Source of the DNA: Parapristionchus giblindavisi
Taxonomy: Eukaryota; Nematoda; Chromadorea; Rhabditida; Diplogasteridae
Assembly (NCBI GenBank): GCA_943737045.1
Contig: CALSFV010000060.1
Location: 1-64,000, forward strand
DNA: 64,000 bases
Direction of reading: 5' to 3'
Below the pieces are notes generated by a model. That model saw nothing but the letters and a program-made list of their open reading frames with translations, ran no database searches and had not been told where the DNA came from. Of the stretch, positions 56,501 to 64,000 are shown in pieces. Position numbers and translations under genes: made by a program. Each line of letters starts with the position of its first letter. Positions within the stretch are counted from its first letter, which is position 1.

Positions 56501-57018
56501 TCTCAATGGAAGATCAATCTCATCATAATTCTCTGTATCGGCATAGTTCCTCTTGCATTTTACGTTGGCTGTAAGCACAAGGTACATTTTTGTTGTAATT
56601 TTTCTTTAAAAAAACCTTTCTGAAGAAATCGTTCTTTCTAATCTATGGTAGACAAGGAAAATGAGGCAGTGTCAAATGGATAGTTTCAAACATCATTGAT
56701 TTTCAGTGGTTGCCAGACTGCAAAGAGTGCTTGAACGACCTCGAGTGCCTGAAGAAAACCGATGAAGATCCGAATGTGGATAAATCGGGAAATACCGATC
56801 CGACAAAGGACACATCGATTGAGCTCACGCCGGTCTCGGCAACTGCTACGACTGAACCCGAAGCTGACGTCATTCAGGTTCAGGGTGAAACCACCCCTGA
56901 AACTCGAGCTTCTGTTGAGGCCGAACCCGAGACCGAGACAGAACCGGGACCGGCACAGGTTCAGAAGACCGACTCCGAGAAGAGCAAGAACTTCGAGGTC
57001 TCCAAGGTGGATGAGTAG
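53505..57018 (+). CDS. Type I membrane protein, four-cysteine ectodomain family, member 3
   Basis: Fifteen exons: 53505-53614, 53728-53799, 53879-54000, 54146-54185, 54251-54320, 54377-54427, 54478-54531, 54951-55076, 55292-55426, 55551-55636, 55848-55911, 56092-56163, 56375-56440, 56486-56581, 56707-57018; 491 residues in one frame. Signal peptide MKPWFLLLIRIAIVTES. The ectodomain contains FVTCKE, IIACTHTQT, HVSCGLTG and VMCDGG. INLIIILCIGIVPLAFYVG is the membrane segment, followed by CKECLNDLEC and a long Glu/Thr/Pro-rich acidic tail with alternating E-T-E-P words, likely disordered. Exon 1 reads 18 nt past the donor used by member 2, where GT has become GA. The family is unknown to me. Confidence 0.92.
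54574..54775. mobile_element. MITE-like insertion in intron 7 of member 3
   Basis: GTGCATCGTTACATTGCTTA at one side, and CTCGAGTGGAAAACC mirrored by GGGTTTTTCACTCGAG, mark a palindrome-rich insertion. The matching intron of member 2 is much shorter, so insertion or loss followed the duplication. Confidence 0.55.
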
Positions 57019-57733
57019 TCCTCTTGAGCTCAGCAATCACAATCATATAATGTTTAGTATTCTTTTTTTTCTAATAATAAACATCTTGCATACAGGAGCA
57101 TTTTAGTTTTCAAATAGAAAACAGGCAGTGCTGTCAGTGAATCTGGAGTTGCGTAATATAGCGCAATGGAGTTGACTATGAGAGCGAGGACATATCATGC
57201 AGTATTTCACTAAGTTTGGTGTTTCGGACAATCTATTAAAGGGACCTGGCATCCAGAAAATTCGATTCGAAATAGTTAAAATAGTTGACCTCATGTTGAT
57301 AAGCTTGAAAACGGGATCAGAAATATTTATTTGAAAGTTTTAAACAATATTTTGGTAAGAAGTTGAGTAATTATGAAAAGGCTCAAGCTGAATGGAGCAG
57401 ACTGTAGATTTTTAACGACACCGTTATCCTTATAATTTATGTATTTCGAAACAGAATTTAAAGATCTTTTATATGAGATCAACTTGTTTCTCGTCTCCAT
57501 GATTCTTTAACTCTTATGAACACGTTAATGTCCTTGTCGCACCGTCATTTATCGACCTCTCGTACTCAAATAATAATATCCTAATGTGGTTTGCGATAAG
57601 TACATGAATAAGTGCATATGATTATAATGTTTATCGGAACCCTGCACAAGTAGGAAAGATTACAATTGACGTAAAATATGGAGAATAAAAATACAGAGAT
57701 CAAAGATCAAAGATCAAAGATCAGTCTAAAACT

Positions 57734-60700
57734 TCAACTGCACCGACACCGAGATGGCTTCTCGATATCTTCTCTGAAATTATTTTTCCTTATTTATTTT
57801 AAATTAAAAATATTATTGTGATGTTTTTTTGCTGTGTGAAAAAAATATTCAAGACACATTCGATCTACTAGATGTATCCCTAATTTTCCGTTACATAACT
57901 AAAACATATTTTTACTTACGGTTCGCTCAATTTCTCCTTTTTCATGTCACCATTATCGATGCTCTTGATCTCGGTGATCTTTCTTTGCAAAATCTTCTCT
58001 TCGCCCTCTGAAAATAATGGAATCAAAATAGAATATTGCTTGTACCACGTCAACAAAAAATCATATTGTCAGACTCTAGTCTTGCTGTTCCTCACACATT
58101 TTTTTTCTTTTTTTTGTAAAGAGTAAATCTAAATCCCGTTGTTCAAGCCACAGTCCTGCGTCCTGCGGGAGATCAATGCTAGGCCATAAGGCATAATGTC
58201 ATAAGGTCTGGATCTTCGAACGCAATGAATCATTTTCGGACGATATTTATACACGTACCTCTTTTCTTTCGATCAGAAAAACCTTTTCGCATGTTGTAGA
58301 GCACCCACGCGAACGTCTTCTGAAATAAATCTTATAGTACTAATGAAACAGGAAAGCCACATTTCAACTCTGTTTCCAATAAGTTCATTTAATTTAATTT
58401 ATCATTAAGTTAAATTTTGCACCGCATATTATATTAATCTTGAAGATCTTGTGTGTATAACCAAGCTATATTATGGCAACAAGATAGCAACAAAAACTTG
58501 GCTGATTGTTTTCCTATTCGTCCACGAGATAAGCGTCATTAAAACCGTTCTATTATTGCTTTGTTCACATTTGTGTAATTAAGTTGTTGACTCGTTCTTC
58601 ATATAAAGCGAACATGCCGCCAACTTATCCTATTTTTGCGCAATTACATATTTCAAGGCAATTGCTCGAAACATTATTTACTGGAAAACGATAAAAATAG
58701 AAACAGATCACATACGGGAAACAAGTCACGAGCTAGTTTATTACAATCCAATTATATTTCATAATATTGAGCTGATGCGAAGCGCATAAAAATAGATTTG
58801 ACTGGCGTCATATAAAATGAGAAACTAAATATTTCCTACCGCATTGACGCTGGGTAACATAATAATAATATTTAATAATATTTATTTATGTGGTGACAGT
58901 GGCGGAAAACAAATACAAATAGGGTGAAATCTATAGTGCACATAAAAAATACTATGTCGCAACTGTGGCAACATAAGACAGTGCCTCTAATACGCGATTT
59001 CAGTATTGTTTTCTATTAACTTCTACTTTTTAATGGACTGATTTCTGAATTCTACTTGTTCAAGTACTATCAAGATATAGAAAATAGGCCGATGAACAAA
59101 CGAAAAACGACAGTTATTGATTCCTGACTAACCGCATAAATTTGATAAATATATAATATTTTTGTGTAATATCTGAGAATGGTTCGACGAACTACGTGAA
59201 TGCAACCGGGATGTTCATCAACGAACCTCAAAGTGATATGCCAATTCAGCACTCTTGTCCGGCTCTGTGTAGTAAGTCTTCATAGATTCGTGAAGGGCCT
59301 CCGAGAGGCAGACCTCAAAAGATCAAAGATCAAAATAATTCTGGCATAGAGTGATAACGGAAGAAGCATACCATGAAAATCTCCCAAAACGCCGAGTTGA
59401 AGCCCTTCCCAACGAAGTCGATGTGTCGTGCACCGAGTGCCTGCGATTATATTTTTCTCGTTATGAAATCAAAAATTATGTAATCTGAGATTATCGATTA
59501 CCTGAGCACATCGCATAGTGTTCTCTTCCTCGAGCTGCTCAGTGACGATCTACAAGTAAGCATTTTGTGTCATGAATTATGTGGGGGCATAGCTCAGGGG
59601 TAGAGCGCTCGCTTCGCATGCGAGAGGTCTGGGGTTCAATTCCCCATGCCTCCAAAGTTCTTTTGCTCTAATGATTTGCGTGGAATATCCTGTGAAAAAT
59701 TTATGTGTTCAGCATTCCTCCTTTCTCAGTTTGTACGATATTTTCCCTACAGTGCTGCCTCAAATATTTACCTCGCCCAACTCACCAATTTTGTGAAAAA
59801 ATCCTCAATAAGTGTATAAAGATTTGAGAACGACACGACCTCTCCCGCATCTTGATTTAGAGGAATACCAAAGATTTGCTGCAATAAGTATAATCACTAC
59901 GATACATGCGATGTAATCAAGAAATCTATATTTTTAATCAATATTTCATATTCGAAACAAGGATTCTCTCCCAACTTATGAAACTATAACTAATTACCAC
60001 GTCTTTCGCCCATAATATATCTGTTTTCGATTAAATTTGCCCAATTAAGGACACGCAGACTTTATTATTTAGTTATATTAGGTACTCTTCAAGAGTATAA
60101 ATAAAAAGTGAAAAGCAATTAATCATCTGGTCTTCGACGCGTATTCATAGGAGTTTTCTCATTTTGAAGTTTGCACGCTCCCCCCTGACAAGTCAGCTGT
60201 GGCGATTCATGGAAACGGGGAACTTATTCCCGGTTTTCTTCCCGGTCCCAGCATTGCAAGAAGCTATTTATCATATGACATATGTATCAATGATCGGCTC
60301 CGGAACAGTTGTCCATAATTATAATACAGTTATGACCAGGTGAAACATAATTGCATAGAAAGTCTAGCCAATGAGAATGAGAAACAGCGAAAAACTATCG
60401 CATTATGAAGATTATCAAAGCATGAAGCATACTGTAGAGGCGCTCAGATTATGGAGCCCCTTTATAGTCTGTAGTCCCCCTCTGCCCTCTGCCAAAAGGC
60501 TAAACGATTTGTTTTGGCCGTACATTGCTAAATACAGTAAGTTGTTCTATGTGCACTTCCGGTACACATGGAAATGGAATCGTGTTTTGCAAAATTTTGG
60601 CTAGAGGCAAGGAGGAACTAATTGCCATCGAACTATTCCAGTTTTGTTCTTTACTCTTCTGGTACAGCGAACATAACAAGAATTTTAACTGGTCGAAAAT

Positions 60701-61371
60701 TAATGAAAGAGACGCAAGGACAAAGCGAGAACTTTTATTGCACATCCAAAATAGCCTCGTTAACGTATTTTGCTAAATGGTCGACTATCAACAGTTAACA
60801 CTGATTAGAAATAGCTCGCAGGAGTGCAATAACCTCTACCTTACCGATCATCGAAAGGTCGTTTTATGGAAGGTAAAAGTAAATTTAAACCCCATTATTC
60901 AAAGCACACCAAGTCCTGCCGGAGATCATTGCTGGGCCAGTGATAATTACAGTGGTGCATTGTAATATTTTATGGATGAAGGACATCTTATTGACCTGCT
61001 AGATGTGTAATTTTAAAGAAAATGGAGAAGTCCAAAATCAGAAAATCACTTCGAGACTGACCTTTATGGACATACTTCGGTTGGCGGATCCCACCCACGC
61101 CTTCTGGAACAGCTTGGGGTCGTGTTCCAGTACGCTGTTATTAATGAATGATTAGAACGAGAGGTATAAAAATTAAATTAACTCTCAACGACTTCGATTA
61201 TCAAAGAACCATTTTTGATAGATTTGACAAATGAAAATAGTAGCAACAAAAATGATTTTGATATTATGATATTTGGTACCTTTTCCATTCTTTGATCACC
61301 AATTTCTTCGTTTTAGACTCAAGAGGATCCGCCTCACCGAGTGCCAATGGGGACGCGTGATCCTTGACCAT
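57734..61371 (-). CDS. Nematode globin
   Basis: Nine exons on the minus strand: 61280-61371, 61062-61134, 59786-59878, 59502-59549, 59372-59440, 59227-59313, 58259-58319, 57920-58007, 57734-57773; 216 residues, phases consistent, ATG 2 nt behind TTTCAG. A helix: KKLVIKEWKR. B/C: LEHDPKLFQKAWVGSANRSM then IFGIP. F helix: QALGARHIDFVGKG, whose His is the expected proximal haem ligand. G/H helices: FNSAFWEIFMVCLSEALHES and TFAWVLYNMRKGFSD. Both ends extend past a simple globin fold, and the lysine-rich C-tail ends in a CRC motif. Nematodes have many such globins, several neuronal; oxygen or redox sensing is an inference. tRNA-Ala copy 7 interrupts intron 3. Confidence 0.9.
59583..59654 (+). tRNA. 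tRNA-Ala (anticodon CGC), copy 7, antisense in a globin intron
   Basis: It has the standard 72-nt sequence, 33 bp from globin exon 4 and on the opposite strand to the globin gene. Confidence 0.95.
59890..61060. other. Long globin intron 2, nothing recognised
   Basis: Several open frames of 60-83 codons occur on the + strand (60371-60965) but show no domain or splice logic. AGTCCTGCCGGAGATCATTG near 60913 resembles a word at 58152-58175 in another intron of the same gene, hinting at a small dispersed repeat. Confidence 0.5.
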
Positions 61372-61459
61372 TTCTGAAATATTACTTTAATTATTTGTTT
61401 TATTTTTAAAATATCTAAGCTTTTGACAAAAGCTTATATATGTTATCGAAAATGACTGG

Positions 61460-61580
61460 AAGTGGACACATCCGATATTATTTTGCTCCGCTCTGGCAAC
61501 ACTCTCTCATACTCAAAGAAAGCGATAGAGTAATTCCAGAGCGGAGTTTCAAAATAGCTCAGGATGTGCCTTTATAACTG
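61460..61580. mobile_element. Palindromic MITE, TTAA family (copy 13)
   Basis: It contains TTTTGCTCCGCTCTGGCAAC and TTCCAGAGCGGAGTTTC, ending ATAGCTCAGGATGTGCC. It lies 90 bp upstream of the globin start. Confidence 0.75.
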
Positions 61581-62457
61581 TTAAAATCGTGTCAACTACA
61601 GATCTACGGAATACTGTAATGGCTATAAGTAGGAAATTGAACGGATATTGAACTGGCGATTGTTAGACGTCTCGGAAGTAATATTAAATATAGTATTAGC
61701 GTAAATAAGGTTAGTGACGGAAACAAATGTACCCAATAAAGTTCATCAACTAAAAGAGGAAAATACTTAATCAAGGATATTATGTAGTCAGTTTTATACA
61801 GTCTAATATTCTACGAGCATAGGTCGTATATAACGACGCAGGAACAATTTAAACGAATTAATTTAAATAATTGTAATTAGTAATTAGTTTAACCTTATTA
61901 TAATAATGCATAGTTTATAATCAAATAATTTTAATCGGAATTAAGTAGTGTTTATATTAGCTTTTTGCACATAGCGCTACTGTAAACATAATAATTAACA
62001 AAGTTTGAATGCGTTCTTTTATCTTGCGATCTCTGTTATTATATACTAATATATGGTGTTTCTCAGTTGCTTTGTGTTGCAGATAAGAACACGCAAATCA
62101 CCTAGAATCGAGAGATCACTTCAACGCCGCAGAGATATAATTATCACGTTGCAAGAAACTACCTACGTGAGAAATGGTGGATATCGAAACGATAATTATG
62201 CGTTTTCATCTGATATTCTGACATAGTGCTCGCTCTCTATAGAAACTTTACAACGGTTTATGGTCAGACACCTTTCATGCTAACAAGGCTATAGTTTCCT
62301 CTGACGTTGATAAACAGGGAAGAAATGGAAATATCGTGGTATAATCAAAAAAATCTAACTAATATGATTACTACAGCGATAATACTATAGGTAAACCGAC
62401 CTTATTAGGACCTTAACCGACCTTATTAGACCTTAGGCATTCTTATTCGGCGCACTG
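61581..62457. other. Intergenic, nothing recognised
   Basis: AT-rich sequence without open frames, palindromes or tRNA-like signals that I could support. Confidence 0.5.
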
Positions 62458-62739
62458 TTACTTGCCGGTCGGTTCGGAATTTGAGCTCCGTCTTTTGAAT
62501 CCCTGCCAAGCCGGATTGGTCACCGTGGCAGTGTTGACCATGTTCATGGCTGTTCTCACGCTTGCTACACTCAACTGTTTAACGCTGTGCAAGGACTCGC
62601 GGATCACGGAGTTGGAAAACGCCCTAAAGGGCCGGCCTATCACGCGATGGAGCGATTCCTTCAGCAACGCAATCGGTGTCAACTTTCTCAGCGAGGCGAG
62701 GAGTAAGAAGTGGAGCGCTATGCATATCAGAGCTCTCAT
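62458..62739 (-). CDS. Possible small secreted protein, 93 aa
   Basis: This is a single-exon frame from ATG (MRALICIALHFLLLASLRKL) to TAA. The first 16 residues resemble a signal peptide, though a basic LRKL follows closely. The rest is Ser/Arg-rich, with no domain or paired cysteines. The opposite strand is also open here but lacks an ATG start. There is no supporting splice or paralogue evidence. Confidence 0.4.
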   Translation of the reverse strand: MRALICIALHFLLLASLRKLTPIALLKESLHRVIGRPFRAFSNSVIRESLHSVKQLSVASVRTAMNMVNTATVTNPAWQGFKRRSSNSEPTGK

Positions 62740-62811
62740 CCCTTGACCTCTAGATAAATGTGTTCAAATCGTAAATCGATCGTAAATCGTAATCGTAAAA
62801 CCGACCGTATA

Positions 62812-62928
62812 CGAGCACACCCCGAGCTGATTTGAAACGCTCCGCTCTGACAACGCTCTCTCGCTTCCTTTGTCTACGAGAGAGCGCTGCCAGAGCGGAG
62901 AGTATAATTAGCTTGTGATTTTAAGCTT
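62812..62928. mobile_element. Palindromic MITE, TTAA family (copy 14)
   Basis: CACACCCCGAGCTGATTTGA opens; core CGCTCCGCTCTGACAACGCT pairs with AGCGCTGCCAGAGCGGAGAG. It is among the best preserved copies. Confidence 0.85.
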
Positions 62929-63067
62929 TCGGAGAAAAAAGAAAAAAAAAAGAACGACTGTAGGTCTCAAATGTGTTACGAACACTGTTATGATCGACAC
63001 GACGCAGAAAACAATTAGAGAAAGATGAGAGAAACTCTTATCGCTTATCTTCACTTGATCCTGACAG

Positions 63068-63236
63068 ATGGTCGAGAAGAGTGTTGGAATGGCACCCACA
63101 AGGGCCAAAGCGATCAAGAGGAAGACCCGAATTGAGATGGAAGGATGTATTTGTGAAGATAGTCGGGCCAGGCTTTATGAACGTTGCCAGAAACACGGAT
63201 CAATGGAACCATATCATGTCACTACAGATCCGGTGA
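63068..63236 (+). pseudogene. LINE reverse-transcriptase C-terminal relic
   Basis: The + strand reads RVLEWHPQGP..., then RGRPELRWKDVFVKIVGPGF and ARNTDQW before a TGA. It matches the 2775 relic in order of motifs and is likewise followed by repeated AAATGTAAA. Only the polyprotein tail survives. Confidence 0.75.
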
Positions 63237-63427
63237 CCCACCGCTTAGTTGATCTCGATAAAGTGTTTAAATGTAAAATGTAAAATGTAAATGAGAGAAA
63301 CTCGAGAGACCTACGGCACAGAAATAAATAAGGAAAACGAGAAACTCGAAACCTTTCGCACAGAATAACGAAGTAGCACAGCGTGTCAGAATAAGGGGGG
63401 AAAGCGGATCTTCAGTTTGAACTGTTA

Positions 63428-63540
63428 AAGTGACACTCCGAGCTAATTTGAAACTCTCCGCTCTGGCCACACTCTCTCGCTTTATTTGTCTGCGAGAGAC
63501 TACTGTCAATGCGGAGAGTAAAATCAGCCCTTTATAATTG
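63428..63540. mobile_element. Palindromic MITE, TTAA family (copy 15)
   Basis: ACACTCCGAGCTAATTTGAA opens, then CTCTCCGCTCTGGCC; the right arm is weaker (AATGCGGAGAGTAAAATCAG). Confidence 0.8.
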
Positions 63541-63885
63541 TTGCCAGCGTACTTATCAACATAGAGACAGTATGTACAACGAACAGAAGGGCACAGACGT
63601 AGGTTGCGATTTGCATACGCGCTTTTTCGTCTTTTCAATTTTCTCCGCTCTCTAAAAAATGCTGAATGAGTAATGAAAGAGTCAATTTCCAATTACAGTC
63701 CTAGTGAAATGAGAAAAGTAGATCAGAATGTATGACGTTAATTGAATACAATTAAATGTAAAAAATAGTGGTAAAAAAGAGAGAAAAGAAACGAAAATAC
63801 CGTAATAGTCTAAAGGGAGAACAACTACATCTTGCGTTATAAACTGATAGATGTCTAGTAAGTATTGTAAGCGATGAAGATACCA

Positions 63886-64000
63886 TTAAAGACACACCCC
63901 GAGCTGATGTAAAACTCTCCGCTCTGGCAAGCCCTTTCGCTTTCTTTGTCTATGTGACAGCGCTGCTAGATCGGAGAGTCGGCTCGGGCGTGTCTTTAAA
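63886..64000. mobile_element. Palindromic MITE, TTAA family (copy 16, complete)
   Basis: TTAAAGACACACCCCGAGCT at the left and CGGGCGTGTCTTTAA at the right give both intact ends with TTAA tips. This copy best defines the family termini. Confidence 0.85.

Noticed and set aside
56686..57036. 116-codon minus-strand frame
   Set aside because: It is antisense to the acidic-tail exon of family member 3, whose frame is supported by splice phases.
60371..60965. Cluster of + strand frames within the globin intron
   Set aside because: Opposite strand to the gene, overlapping in different frames, no domain; treated as intron sequence.

Overview
The window looks like a gene-rich but repeat-laden stretch of a free-living nematode genome. 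The support is short introns with (T)TTTCAG acceptors, start codons sitting directly behind TTTCAG (candidate trans-splice sites), a chemoreceptor of the Srh/Sri/Str superfamily, GH25-type 'lys' lysozymes, a compact SH2-tyrosine kinase and a nematode-type globin. A diplogastrid such as Pristionchus would fit, but I cannot test the species from sequence alone.

Layout. 0-3.6 kb: foldback DNA, a tRNA-Gly and a LINE 3' relic. 3.8-10.4 kb (+): a 92-aa one-pass membrane protein and a multi-exon type I membrane protein. 11.4-13.2 kb (-): lysozyme 1. 15.2-23.7 kb (-): one complete serpentine receptor whose introns hold several nested elements, with a decayed duplicate of its first exon at 22 kb. 23.9-25.5 kb: a foldback transposon. 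26.4-29.1 kb (+): a membrane-anchored SH2/tyrosine kinase. 31.4-33.7 kb (-): lysozyme 2, followed by a lysozyme pseudogene at 34.4-34.7 kb. 36.1-40.5 kb (+), 41.1-52.3 kb (-) and 53.5-57.0 kb (+): three paralogues of an unrecognised signal-peptide/four-cysteine ectodomain family. The last two are an inverted duplication, and the minus-strand copy has lost its transmembrane segment and tail. 57.7-61.4 kb (-): a globin. 62.5-62.7 kb (-): a possible small secreted protein. Seven near-identical tRNA-Ala(CGC) genes are scattered between and inside the genes.

The coding models were built exon by exon. For the receptor, kinase, globin, both lysozymes and the three paralogues, all splice phases join into one open frame, which is strong evidence that they are real. 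Between genes the window is dominated by palindromic MITEs (one TTAA-flanked family has about 17 copies), Tc1/mariner relics, tRNA-derived SINE-like elements, foldback elements with 4-bp target duplications, and minisatellite. Most of the minisatellite lies in a single 8.4-kb intron of the inverted-duplicate gene. Many small introns and some flanks also carry runs of a heptamer, GATCTTT (or ATCAAAG), which I could not link to a known element.

The genes do not form one pathway. Two themes are host defence (duplicated lysozymes with paired GATA-type promoter sites) and cell-surface proteins (receptor, anchored kinase, three-member ectodomain family).
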